Made by a program: the position numbers and the translations under genes. Shown here in pieces: positions 27,081 to 35,138 of a stretch of DNA of 64,000 bases. The stretch comes from Salipiger bermudensis HTCC2601 (GTDB lineage: Bacteria > Pseudomonadota > Alphaproteobacteria > Rhodobacterales > Rhodobacteraceae): NCBI RefSeq assembly GCF_000153725.1, contig NZ_DS022277.1, forward strand, positions 1 through 64,000. The letters are read 5' to 3'. Below the pieces are notes generated by a model. It was not told where the DNA came from and did no database searches. It saw only the letters and a list, made by a program, of their open reading frames with translations. Each line of letters begins with the position of its first letter. Positions within the stretch are counted from its first letter, which is position 1.

Positions 27081-28061
27081 TCAGGGGCGCAGCATGATCT
27101 TCCCGGCCCGACCGGGGGTCAGCGCGGCTTTCATCGCGTCGGCACTGCGCGACAGGGAATAGCTGCCGCCGGTCTCGAGCGGCAGCTCACCACGTGCGGC
27201 CAGCTCGACCAGCTCGCCGATCAGGCGGCGGCGGGTGTCGGGCGCCATCTCCTTGCTGACCCGCGCGCCCCAGAAGCCCTTCACCGTGATGTGCTTGGTG
27301 ATGAGATCGCCCGAGGACAGCGCCAGAGGCGCGCCGGTCGCGGTGCCGAAGACCACCAGCTCGCCATCGGTGCCCAGCAGGTCCACGAGGCTCGCGGCCA
27401 TCTCGCCGCCGACCGAGTCGATGGCCGAGACCGCGCCGGCCTCGCCGATCAGTGCGCGTGCCTTGGACTTCCAGTCGGGATCCGCGGTGGAGAGCACGTT
27501 GGTCATGCCGGCCTTGAGCAGCTCGTTGGCGGCCTCGTCGCGGCGCACGAGGTTGAGCAGCCGGATGCCGCGCGCCTTGGCGAGCCCGGCCATGATCTTG
27601 CCGACCGCGCCGTTGGCGGCGGTTTGGATCAGCCACTGGCCCTCGCCGACCTTCAGCGTCTCGAGCAACGACAGCGCGCTGAACGGCATCGCCACGAGCT
27701 GGGCGCCGGCGGTGTCGGGGATGGCGTCGGGCAACGGCAGCAGCGCGGCCGCGGGGGCGGTGAAATACTCGGCCCAGGCGCCGTGCACCCCGGCCGCGGC
27801 GACGCGCTTGCCGAGCAGCTCGGGATCGACGCCTTCGCCAAGCGCCTCGACGATGCCTAGCGCCTCGGAGCCGCCGATGGCACCGGGCAGCGGCGGCTTG
27901 TAGCCGTAGCTGCCGCGGATCGTCCACAGGTCGTGATTGTGGATCGGCGACAGCACCATGCGGATCAGCGCCTCTCCGGGCCCGGGCTCGGGGCGCTCGA
28001 TCTCGCGCGCGTCAAGGACATCGGCGGGCTCGCCGAAGGTGTCGTGGATGGCAGCGAACAT
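27081..28061 (-). CDS. zinc-independent MDR-family oxidoreductase (quinone oxidoreductase-like)
   Basis: A 326-residue medium-chain dehydrogenase/reductase. The N-terminal GroES-like domain has PGEALIRMVLSPIHNHDLWT and the Rossmann part has WLIQTAANGAVGKIMAGLAKA, an AxxGxxG motif. Cys/His/Glu zinc ligands of true alcohol dehydrogenases are absent (an HD pair instead of CHTD), so reduction of alkenals, quinones or enones with NADPH is more likely. It lies 14 bases after the TetR gene on the same strand and forms a typical electrophile-response pair with it. The inducer may be a quinone or unsaturated aldehyde. Confidence 0.85.
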   Translation of the reverse strand: MFAAIHDTFGEPADVLDAREIERPEPGPGEALIRMVLSPIHNHDLWTIRGSYGYKPPLPGAIGGSEALGIVEALGEGVDPELLGKRVAAAGVHGAWAEYFTAPAAALLPLPDAIPDTAGAQLVAMPFSALSLLETLKVGEGQWLIQTAANGAVGKIMAGLAKARGIRLLNLVRRDEAANELLKAGMTNVLSTADPDWKSKARALIGEAGAVSAIDSVGGEMAASLVDLLGTDGELVVFGTATGAPLALSSGDLITKHITVKGFWGARVSKEMAPDTRRRLIGELVELAARGELPLETGGSYSLSRSADAMKAALTPGRAGKIMLRP

Positions 28062-28075
28062 GCTGGTTCTTCCTT

Positions 28076-28687
28076 TCAGTCGGTCGTTTCAGCCCCGGAG
28101 GGGGCGAGCTGGGCAGAGGTCTCCTCGCGCGCCATGCGCAGGGCCGCATCGCTCTGGGCGAGCTTCGCGAGCACCGCGGCGCCGAGCCATCTGGCGTAGA
28201 GCATCCGGGCAGTGGCGTCGGGATTGTCGACGGGGGCGACGCTGCCATCCTCTGCGCCGTCGCGCAGCAGGCGGGCGATGCGCGCCACGAGTGCGTCGAC
28301 GCCGCGGTCGAGGATTTCGCGCATGGGCTCTGAGAGATCGGCGACCTCGGCGCCGAGCTTCACCACGAGGCATTCGCCGGCGATGCCCGCGCGCCCGGCC
28401 TCGGCCAACCACGCATCCCAGAACCGCGCGAGCTTGTCGCCGGCGCTGCCAGGGCTGTCGATGAGGGCATCGAAACGTGCGAGATAGCCCGCGACGTAAT
28501 CCTCAAGAAGGGCGGCGCCGAAGGCCTCCTTGGAGGCGAAGTAATAGTAGAACGACCCCTTCGGCACGCCGCTCTCGGCGAGGATGCGCGACAGCCCCAC
28601 CGCCGAGAAGCCGTGACGCAGCAGCAGGCCGCGTCCGGCGTCGAGAATGCGCTTCCGCGTCAGATCCGATTTGCTTTCCTCTGTCAT
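28076..28687 (-). CDS. TetR/AcrR-family regulator (NemR-like)
   Basis: A 203-residue regulator. The HTH is TRKRILDAGRGLLLRHGFSA then SRILAESGVPKGSFYYYFAS, which is the TetR consensus. KEAFGAALLEDYVAGYLARF and the Cys-containing IAGECLVVKLGAEVADLSE follow; a Cys at this place is the electrophile sensor in NemR-type proteins, though this is an analogy. It is divergent from nothing nearby but sits upstream of the MDR oxidoreductase, which it should repress together with itself through the operator at 28709-28723. Confidence 0.88.
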   Translation of the reverse strand: MTEESKSDLTRKRILDAGRGLLLRHGFSAVGLSRILAESGVPKGSFYYYFASKEAFGAALLEDYVAGYLARFDALIDSPGSAGDKLARFWDAWLAEAGRAGIAGECLVVKLGAEVADLSEPMREILDRGVDALVARIARLLRDGAEDGSVAPVDNPDATARMLYARWLGAAVLAKLAQSDAALRMAREETSAQLAPSGAETTD

Positions 28688-28708
28688 GCGCAGCGAGATA
28701 GGAAATAA

Positions 28709-28723
28709 TAGACCGGTCGTCTA
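28709..28723. promoter_or_regulatory. TetR operator candidate TAGACCGGTCGTCTA
   Basis: A 15-base palindrome, TAGAC-N5-GTCTA, lies 22 bases upstream of the TetR start codon. TAGACCGGTC-type boxes are the known operators of NemR-like TetR proteins, so autorepression of the TetR-MDR operon is likely. Confidence 0.75.
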
Positions 28724-28812
28724 GTAACGCTCGCGAAGCTGTGACCGGCCTTGGATCCGGGCCGGATCACGCGGCCCCGCGACGGGGGCGGGACCGCGCG
28801 GAGTGTCACTCG

Positions 28813-29310
28813 TCACTCATAGGCGCCGGCGGAGTAGGTCAGCTCGTAGCTGTGGCTGTAGAGCTCGAAGACGATGCCGAACGGGTCTTCGACATAGACC
28901 ATGCGGTAGGGCTTCTTGCCGGGGAAATACTCTCGCACCGGCATGCGCTGGCGGCCGCCGGCCTCGACGATGCGCTGCGTCAGACCCTCGACATCGGGAT
29001 CCTGCACCGCGAAGTGGAAGGTGCCGTGACGCTTGTGCTCGAGCTTTTCCTCGGGCGCGTAATCGCCCGGGAACTCAAAGATCTCGATGCCGATCCCGTC
29101 GGCTGTCGCGAGATGCGCGATACGCAGCGAGCCCCAGCCGGGGCCGAAGACGTCGGTGCACATGACGCCGATGGCGCTGTCATCCTCGACCGCCTCTGAG
29201 GGCGCCATGACGACATAGAAGCCGAGCACCTCCGAGTAGAATTTGACCGCGGCGTCGAGGTCGGGAACCGAAAGTCCGATGTGAGAGAAGGTGCGGGGGG
29301 TCTGTTGCAT
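28813..29310 (-). CDS. VOC-family (glyoxalase/dioxygenase-like) protein
   Basis: A 165-residue vicinal-oxygen-chelate protein. The first module has SHIGLSVPDLDAAVKFYSEV with the metal His, the second has GTFHFAVQDPDVEGLTQRIV with another His, and YVEDPFGIVFELYSHSYEL supplies the Glu. It starts at the ATG ending at 29310, with AAGGAG eight bases before it. Members are glyoxalases, ring-cleavage dioxygenases and lactoylglutathione lyases; the metal-binding pattern is consistent but does not name the reaction. It is divergent from a LysR gene, which probably controls it. Confidence 0.82.
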   Translation of the reverse strand: MQQTPRTFSHIGLSVPDLDAAVKFYSEVLGFYVVMAPSEAVEDDSAIGVMCTDVFGPGWGSLRIAHLATADGIGIEIFEFPGDYAPEEKLEHKRHGTFHFAVQDPDVEGLTQRIVEAGGRQRMPVREYFPGKKPYRMVYVEDPFGIVFELYSHSYELTYSAGAYE

Positions 29311-29371
29311 TGGGTGTCTCCTTGGGTGGCTGTGTGCCCTGGAGCTAGACATCCCGTACCTGCATATGAAA

Positions 29372-29396
29372 TTATCATCTGGCATCGAAATGATAA
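29372..29396. promoter_or_regulatory. LysR-type binding site candidate between VOC and LysR genes
   Basis: TTATCAT (29372-29378) and ATGATAA (29390-29396) form a perfect 7-bp inverted repeat with an 11-base spacer in the 102-base divergent gap. The spacing and position match a LysR recognition site that activates the VOC gene and represses the regulator gene. Confidence 0.6.
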
Positions 29397-29412
29397 CTGA
29401 TTGTAAGCGTCC

Positions 29413-30300
29413 ATGCTGAACGCCACCTGGCTCGAGACCTTCACCACGCTTTGCGAAGCCGGGCATTTCACCCGCGCCGCAGAGCGGCTGAACATGACCC
29501 AGCCGGGCGTCTCGCAACATCTCAGGAAGCTTGAGGATCAGGTCGGCCAGCCGCTGATTGCGCGCGAGGGTAAGCGCTTCACGCTGACAACCGCCGGAGA
29601 CGCGGTGTTTGCGCTCGGCCTGTCGCGACGCGGCGAGGAGGCGCGACTGCGCGAGGCGATCGAGACCGATGACCGGGATGCCGGCACGCTCTGCATCGGC
29701 TGTTCCGGCAGCTTTGCCATGCTGCTCTCGCCGTTCCTGCTGGACTGGATGGCATCGGCCCCGGCGCTGACGATCAGGCTGGTTGCGGCGCCGCAGGGCG
29801 AGATCCGGACCGGGCTTCTCGAGGGGCGCTTCGATCTGGGCGTGCTGGGCGCCGATCCAGGCCACGCGCGGCTGGAGGGGCAGTATCTCGGACGCGAGGA
29901 GCTGTGCCTGGTGCTCCCGAAGGAGGCGCCGGACCGGATGCCGGATTTCACTGATCTCGAGGCGCGCGGCTTCATTGCGCACCCGGACGGGTTTGGCTAT
30001 GCCGACGAGTTGTTTGGGCTGAACTTTCCCGACGCCTATCCCGGGGCCGACCGGCTGCGGCTGCGGGGATTTCTCAACCAGATCGGGCAGATCCCGGCGC
30101 CGGTCGCAAAGGGGATCGGCTATACCCTGCTGCCGCGCAGCGGGGTCGAGGCCTTTGCCGGCAAGCAGGCCCTGCGCGTGGCGCCAATGGCGCGGCGTCG
30201 CTGGCACGAGCTCTGGCTGGTCAACCGCAAGGGGCGGGCGGCGACGGCGCGCGCCGCCCATGCCGCAAGCCTGATCCGCGAGGCGGCGCAACGGCTCTAG
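29413..30300 (+). CDS. LysR-family transcriptional regulator
   Basis: A 295-residue regulator. The HTH domain is seen in WLETFTTLCEAGHFTRAAER then LNMTQPGVSQHLRKLEDQVG with the LysR PxVSxxLRxLE pattern. The effector domain begins with TLCIGCSGSFAMLLSPFLLD and includes GRFDLGVLGADPGHARLEGQ. It starts at the ATG at 29413, 103 bases from the divergent VOC gene start. The gene ends 43 bases before the next (convergent) TetR gene. Its inducer is not known. Confidence 0.9.
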   Translation: MLNATWLETFTTLCEAGHFTRAAERLNMTQPGVSQHLRKLEDQVGQPLIAREGKRFTLTTAGDAVFALGLSRRGEEARLREAIETDDRDAGTLCIGCSGSFAMLLSPFLLDWMASAPALTIRLVAAPQGEIRTGLLEGRFDLGVLGADPGHARLEGQYLGREELCLVLPKEAPDRMPDFTDLEARGFIAHPDGFGYADELFGLNFPDAYPGADRLRLRGFLNQIGQIPAPVAKGIGYTLLPRSGVEAFAGKQALRVAPMARRRWHELWLVNRKGRAATARAAHAASLIREAAQRL

Positions 30301-30343
30301 CGTCCGAGATTCAGCGCCGCCTCCGAGGCGGCTTGGCGCTGGA

Positions 30344-30958
30344 TCAGCTTGCGGAGGACGCCGCCTGCGGTCGGCGCAGCTGGCCGAGCTCGTCGGCGAG
30401 GTCGGCGCAGAGCAGGCGCATGCGCTCGGGGTCGCGCTCGCGTTGCGCCTGGATCTTGAGGCCAAAGATATAGGTCTGTATCCGCCGCGCGATGCGGTCG
30501 GGATCGCTGCCCGGCGCCAGCTCTCCAAGCGCCTGCGCCCGGTGCAGGGCCTCGGCCAGCAGGTGCTCCACGGTGTCGAGATGCCCAAGCACGACGGCGC
30601 GCAGTTCCGCCTCGTCGGGCACTTCGAGCAGCGATTTCACCAGCATGCAGGCGGTCGACGGGCGATCGCCGGGACGCAGCTCGGCGAGGCTGCGCAGGTG
30701 GCCCTGAAGCGCCTCGAGCGGCGAGTCCGCATGGGCCAGCAGGGTCTCGAGATCGTTCGCCATGCGCGCGCCGTAGCGGTCGAGCGTGGCACGAAACAGC
30801 GCCTCCTTGCTCTGGAACGCGCCATAGATCGAGCCCGGCCGCATCTGCAGTGCCTGCTCGAGATCCTTCAGCGAGGTCGCGTGGTAGCCCTTGACCCAAA
30901 ACAGGGTCATCGCCGCGTCGAGCGCGGCCTCGCGGTCATAGGAAGCGGTGCGTGCCAT
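30344..30958 (-). CDS. TetR/AcrR-family regulator
   Basis: A 204-residue regulator. The HTH is YDREAALDAAMTLFWVKGYHA then TSLKDLEQALQMRPGSIYGAF, followed by QSKEALFRATLDRYGARM. This is the subgroup that usually controls divergent carboxymuconolactone-decarboxylase or peroxidase genes. It ends with a low-complexity RRPQAASSAS. The palindromic operator at 31011-31045 lies between it and the divergent AhpD-like gene, indicating shared control. Confidence 0.88.
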   Translation of the reverse strand: MARTASYDREAALDAAMTLFWVKGYHATSLKDLEQALQMRPGSIYGAFQSKEALFRATLDRYGARMANDLETLLAHADSPLEALQGHLRSLAELRPGDRPSTACMLVKSLLEVPDEAELRAVVLGHLDTVEHLLAEALHRAQALGELAPGSDPDRIARRIQTYIFGLKIQAQRERDPERMRLLCADLADELGQLRRPQAASSAS

Positions 30959-31010
30959 GCCGGGACCTTAGGCGTTCGTCGGGGCGAACAGAAGGGGCGG
31001 AGGAGTTTTT

Positions 31011-31045
31011 GAGCGATCACTCTAATATTACTTGAGTGACCGCTC
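31011..31045. promoter_or_regulatory. TetR operator candidate, long inverted repeat
   Basis: GAGCGATCACTC (31011-31022) and GAGTGACCGCTC (31034-31045) are near-perfect inverse copies separated by 11 AT-rich bases (TAATATTACTT). Each half is itself nearly palindromic. The site is centred in the 144-base gap between the divergent TetR and CMD genes and probably covers both promoters. Confidence 0.72.
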
Positions 31046-31102
31046 AAGAATGGTCAGGTTCGCCGTATCGCACCTCAGAGCCAAGAGAAAGGGCCAGACC
31101 TC

Positions 31103-31666
31103 ATGACCAAGTTCGAACGCTTCGACGACAGCAACGCGCCGGCGGAGTCGCTGCCGCTGATCGAGAAATCCAAGAAGGCTTTCGGCCGCCTGCCGGGGCT
31201 GCATTCGGTGATGGCGGGCTCGCCGCCGCTGCTCGACGGCTACCAGACGCTGCACCGGCTCTTTGCCGAGGAGACGGCCTTTGACGCCGACGAGAAGACC
31301 GTCGTCTGGCAGACCATCAACGTCTACCACGAATGCCATTACTGCGTGCCGGCCCATACCGGAATCGCCAAGATGATGGGCGTGAGCGACGAGATCTCCG
31401 ATGCGCTGCGCGACGAGACCCCGCTGCCCAGCGGCAAGCTCGAGGCGCTGCGTCTCTTTACGCTGGCGATGCTGGAGACCCGTGGCAACCCGAGCGAGGA
31501 CGCATTCGAGGCGTTCTACGCGGCGGGCTACGGCGAGCGGCAGGTGCTCGACATCATCCTTGGCCTCGCCCAGAAGGTGATGAGCAACTACACCAACCAC
31601 GTGGCACATACGCCGGTGGACGCGCCGATGCAGAAATTCTCCTGGACCCCGAAGGCGCAGCGCTGA
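31103..31666 (+). CDS. carboxymuconolactone decarboxylase-family, AhpD-like peroxidase
   Basis: A 187-residue protein of the CMD/AhpD superfamily. ECHYCVPAH contains the redox CxxC (Cys78, Cys81) and His85 of AhpD-like alkylhydroperoxide reductases and not the metal-free decarboxylase pattern. The rest, including GLAQKVMSNYTNHVAHTPVD, matches the all-helical fold. Cytoplasmic, probably reducing organic peroxides. The start at 31103 follows AAGAGAAAGG and fits. It is divergent from the TetR gene and likely repressed by it through 31011-31045. Confidence 0.87.
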   Translation: MTKFERFDDSNAPAESLPLIEKSKKAFGRLPGLHSVMAGSPPLLDGYQTLHRLFAEETAFDADEKTVVWQTINVYHECHYCVPAHTGIAKMMGVSDEISDALRDETPLPSGKLEALRLFTLAMLETRGNPSEDAFEAFYAAGYGERQVLDIILGLAQKVMSNYTNHVAHTPVDAPMQKFSWTPKAQR

Positions 31667-32353
31667 GCGGCGGAACCAGACCGACGGAGGCGCGCACATC
31701 GCTGGGTGCCTTTTCTCACATCTACGCTGCCCGAGGCTCTCGTTCTGCGGGCGATTGTGCCGGACAGCGGGGCACAATCGGCCTGTGTCGTGCAGCCGAA
31801 TAGGACGAATCCGCCCCCATCTGAGCGCCGCTCGCAGCGAGTAGCAACGCTGCGACGTGTTGCGAAGAGCAACCCTTCAAGCCTCTCGGTGCCCTTGTAG
31901 GCATACCAAGGGCCAGCTTCGTGCGCGACCCGCTTCAGGATGAAGGCCTTCTGCATCTCCGCGAAGCTCGATGCTTTGATGTGTTTCCGCTCCTATCCCA
32001 GCCGAGGCAGCCCAGCCGAAGACTCCAGCTGCAAACGGTCCAGTTCCCTACGGGCAGAGCATTCGAGACTGGTAGTCGGGACGGTCGTTCTGGGCAGGCG
32101 CGCCGGGCGCGGAGCCTTCAATTGCTCAAGCGTCCGGCGCGCTTCGAGCGGGGAGCCCCCGTGAGTACGCCGGCAGAGCATCATGTCGATCTTGCGGGAC
32201 GGCTCGGATCGTCAGGAACTATGCCTGAAAATGTCCACCTCCATCGGCTTTCATTTGCCCGTGGCGTTGCGTTGCCACGCAAAGCAAGAACGGCGCGCCC
32301 CAGATCGAGGCGCGCCGCGGATGTCTCAGTCGGTCTCGTCTCGCGAGCGCCGA
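31667..32353 (+). other. gene-poor stretch with an IS remnant
   Basis: About 690 bases without an intact gene. A minus-strand remnant of an IS3-type orfA is described separately (31900-31980). A hairpin, GATTGTGCC (31753-31761) against GGCACAATC (31771-31779), is the other structure seen. The 31993-32184 minus frame shows no family features. Confidence 0.4.
31900..31980 (-). pseudogene. degenerate OrfA N-terminus of an IS3-type element
   Basis: The minus strand reads IKASSFAEMQKAFILKRVAH, which resembles the start (MKASKFSDAQKAFILKQ) of OrfA proteins of IS3-family elements. The expected ATG is ATC at 31978-31980, and the frame diverges from the family after about 20 residues. It therefore looks like a dead fragment. 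The identification rests on this short match only. Confidence 0.4.
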
Positions 32354-32674
32354 TCAATCCCACTTGGGAAGCGTTTCCATTTCCTCGGCGGTCATCGAGA
32401 CCGTGTAGGTCCCGTTGTCATACTGAAGATTGTCGAACGAGATCACCACGTCCTCATCACCGATGTCGAGCCAGCCACCGACCTCGACCACCGCTGCGGT
32501 CGGCGTGCCGGAGTCGTCTACGAGAATTTCTTCGATCTCGCCGACCTGATCGCCGTTCGGTCCGAGGATCTTTGCATCGTCCAACGATCTGAGTACATCC
32601 ACATCAAGGCCTTGGGCCAGTGCGGTGCCTGCGGCGAAGGTCAGTGCGATGGCGGGAAGAATTGCGCGGGGCAT
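32354..32674 (-). CDS. PRC-barrel domain protein, secreted
   Basis: A 106-residue protein. MPRAILPAIALTFAAGTALA is a Sec signal peptide with AQG at the cleavage site. The mature part has LDDAKILGPNGDQVGEIEEI then VEVGGWLDIGDEDVVISFDN, the beta-rich PRC-barrel pattern found in periplasmic or envelope proteins of alphaproteobacteria. It starts at the ATG ending at 32674. It stands alone with no operon partners. Its function is probably envelope-related, but unknown. Confidence 0.8.
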   Translation of the reverse strand: MPRAILPAIALTFAAGTALAQGLDVDVLRSLDDAKILGPNGDQVGEIEEILVDDSGTPTAAVVEVGGWLDIGDEDVVISFDNLQYDNGTYTVSMTAEEMETLPKWD

Positions 32675-32906
32675 GGTATCTCCGTCTAATTGCTTGCGTC
32701 TGTTCGCAAAACCAACGGGGCGACGGGAAGTTCCACGGCGTGTCCTTGCCGTCGCGACAGGCGGGTGCCCGCGCGAAGGCAGAGGCCGTGCGGTGGATGC
32801 CCGGATCGTCCGGGCAACACCCGGCGGGGCAGATGCGAGCCCCTCCAGCGCGACCTGCTGCCGAGAGTTTTCATCCCGCCGCCGACCCAAGGCAGAGACA
32901 CAACAG

Positions 32907-32937
32907 AAAAGGGGCCGGACAAGTGCTGGCCCCTTTT
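32907..32937 (-). terminator. strong intrinsic terminator after hpbA
   Basis: AAAAGGGGCC (32907-32916) pairs with GGCCCCTTTT (32928-32937) around an 11-base loop, 23 bases past the hpbA stop. On the minus strand the stem is followed by a T-containing stretch. The symmetric A/T ends would let it work in both directions. Confidence 0.8.
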
Positions 32938-32959
32938 CCGTTTCAGGACATGGCGTGTC

Positions 32960-34996
32960 TCAGACGGTGCGCACCAGGCGCAGTGCGTCGTAGATGGCGG
33001 CATGGGTGTTTCGCGCCGCGACCGCATCGCCGATGCGGAACAGCTGGAAGCTGTCAGTCGGCCCGGTTGCGACCTTCTGTGCGGCGCCAGCCACCAAAGC
33101 CTCGTGATCGACCTCGCCAAGATTCACCGATTTCGGTTTGAGGTCGAAATAGAGGTCATCCAGCGGCCGGGTGCCGTGGTTGACGATCACTTGGTCGACC
33201 TCGCGGGTACGGGTCACGCCGCCGTAATCCGACCCCAGCACCGCCTTCAGCCCGTTGCCGTCGCGCTGCACGTCCGTCAGTCGCCAAGTGACGGTAAAAG
33301 TGGTGTCCTTCGCCTGGAGGCTGCGCATGTAGGGCACCAGGTTCATCGCCATGACCTCGGGGGCAAAGGCGCGATCGGGGGTCACGATCTCGACCCGGGC
33401 GCCGGTGGCAGCGATGATATCCGCCGCCTGCAGGCCCGCGTGGTCGCCCGCGTCGTCGAAGATCAGGACGTTGCTGCCCGGCTTCACGTCTCCTGAGAGG
33501 ATGTCCCAAGCCGAGACCACAAGGTCGTCGCCGCTGGTCAGAACCTCGGTGTGGGGCAGGCCGCCGGTGGCGATGACTACAACGTCGGGCTCGGTTGCCA
33601 GCACGTCGGCCTCATCGGCGAAGCTGTTGAAGTTGAAGGTCACGCCCAGCTTCTCGCACTGATTGAAACGCCATGCGATGATCGAGGACATCTCGCGCCG
33701 ACGCTCCTGCAGGGCGGTCAGGCGGATCTGGCCGCCCGGCTGGGCCGCGGCCTCGAAGACGGTCACCTCGTGGCCGCGCTCAGCCGCAACGCGGGCGGCT
33801 TCCATGCCTGCGGGGCCCGCGCCCACGATGGTCACGCGCTTGGGCGTGTCGGCCTTGGCGATCATGTGTGGCTGTTCGATTTCGCGACCGGTCGAGGGGT
33901 TGTGCAGACAAAGCGCCATGCCGCCCTGATAGATCCGGTCGAGGCAATAGTTGGCGCCCACGCAGGGACGAATGTCATCCTCCCGGCCCTCGACGATCTT
34001 GCGCACCAGATGCGGGTCCGCGATGTGCGCGCGGGTCATGCCCACCATGTCCAGCTTGCCCGAGGCGATCGCGTGGCGCGCGGTGGCCACGTCGGGGATC
34101 TTGGCGGCGTGGAAGGTCGGGAAGTCGGTGGCCTTGCGGATCTCACCTGCGAAATCGAGGTGCGGGGCGTTGCGCATGCCTTGCACCGGGATCACGTCGG
34201 TCAGACCTGCGTCGGTAGCAATATGGCCCTTCACCACGTTGAGGAAGTCGACCAGTCCACTGTCCTTGAGCTTGCGCGAGATCTCGATCCCGTCCTTGGC
34301 GTCGAACCCGCCGGGCAGGTCTTCGTCACCGGTGTATCTCACGCCCAACAGGAACTCTTCGCCGCAACGCTCCCGGATTCCGCGCAGCACGTCGAAGGTG
34401 AACCGCAGGCGATTGTCGAGGCTGCCACCGTAGGGCCCCTCGAGATCGTTGGTCAGAGGCGACCAGAACTGGTCCATCAGGTGCCCGTAGGCCTGGATTT
34501 CGAGCCCGTCGAGGCCAGCCGCCTTCATGCGTTCGGCGGCCTGCACGTAATCCTCGACGATGCGCGCGATATCCCAGTCTTCCATTTTCTTTGGGAAGGC
34601 GCGGTGCGATGCCTCGCGCTCGTGGCCCGGCGAGACCACCGGCAGCCAGTCGGCCTTGTCCCAGCGGGTGCGGCGGCCGAGATGGGTCAACTGGATCATC
34701 ACCGCGCAGCCCTCGTCGTGGCACTCCTGCGCCAGCTTGGACATGTGGGCCACGACCTCGTCCTTCCAGGCGAGGATGTTGTTGAACACCGGCGGGCTGT
34801 CGCGCGACACGCTGGCCGATCCTGCGGTCATGGTCAGCGCAACGCCGGCCTTGGCGCGCTCCACGTGGTAGGCGCGATAGCGGTCCTTGGGCATGCCGTC
34901 CTCGGGATAGGCCGGCTCGTGGCTGGTGATCATGATGCGGTTCTTCAGCGTCAGATGCTTGAGCTGATAGGGCTGGAGAAGCGGGTCGTTCGACAT
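32960..34996 (-). CDS. hpbA: N-methylproline / betaine demethylase, flavin- and Fe-S-dependent
   Basis: A 678-residue protein of the old-yellow-enzyme/trimethylamine-dehydrogenase type: an FMN TIM barrel (about 1-370), a loop with Fe-S cysteines, then an FAD/NAD-binding half starting at RVTIVGAGPAGMEAARVAAE. StcD-like enzymes of this family remove the N-methyl of N-methylproline (stachydrine catabolism). In the hydroxyproline-betaine pathway this is HpbA. The cluster loop reads RPCVGANYCLDRIYQGGMAL then CLHN, with three Cys visible and no Cys at the place of the second one in dienoyl-CoA reductases (see findings). It is transcribed divergently from the TetR gene. The start is the ATG ending at 34996. 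Confidence 0.82.
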   Translation of the reverse strand: MSNDPLLQPYQLKHLTLKNRIMITSHEPAYPEDGMPKDRYRAYHVERAKAGVALTMTAGSASVSRDSPPVFNNILAWKDEVVAHMSKLAQECHDEGCAVMIQLTHLGRRTRWDKADWLPVVSPGHEREASHRAFPKKMEDWDIARIVEDYVQAAERMKAAGLDGLEIQAYGHLMDQFWSPLTNDLEGPYGGSLDNRLRFTFDVLRGIRERCGEEFLLGVRYTGDEDLPGGFDAKDGIEISRKLKDSGLVDFLNVVKGHIATDAGLTDVIPVQGMRNAPHLDFAGEIRKATDFPTFHAAKIPDVATARHAIASGKLDMVGMTRAHIADPHLVRKIVEGREDDIRPCVGANYCLDRIYQGGMALCLHNPSTGREIEQPHMIAKADTPKRVTIVGAGPAGMEAARVAAERGHEVTVFEAAAQPGGQIRLTALQERRREMSSIIAWRFNQCEKLGVTFNFNSFADEADVLATEPDVVVIATGGLPHTEVLTSGDDLVVSAWDILSGDVKPGSNVLIFDDAGDHAGLQAADIIAATGARVEIVTPDRAFAPEVMAMNLVPYMRSLQAKDTTFTVTWRLTDVQRDGNGLKAVLGSDYGGVTRTREVDQVIVNHGTRPLDDLYFDLKPKSVNLGEVDHEALVAGAAQKVATGPTDSFQLFRIGDAVAARNTHAAIYDALRLVRTV

Positions 34997-35042
34997 GTGC
35001 GGGTGCCTCCGAGGGTGCCGGGTAAGAAACGATACGGAAAAA

Positions 35043-35114
35043 TGTACAGCTATGTCGTGTCCGGCAGGAAGCAGAATGCGACGGGACCATGTGAAAATTC
35101 GACACCACTGTACA
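35043..35114. promoter_or_regulatory. intergenic control region of hpbA and the TetR gene
   Basis: Two TGTACA palindromes (35043-35048 and 35109-35114) lie 66 bases apart. The sequence ATGTCGTGTC at 35052-35061 resembles the ATGTCGCGAC boxes found upstream of hpbB1. This suggests that one regulator contacts both the hpbA and hpbB1 promoters. Confidence 0.35.
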
Positions 35115-35138
35115 ATCTCTGGACATCCCGTAAGGGTC

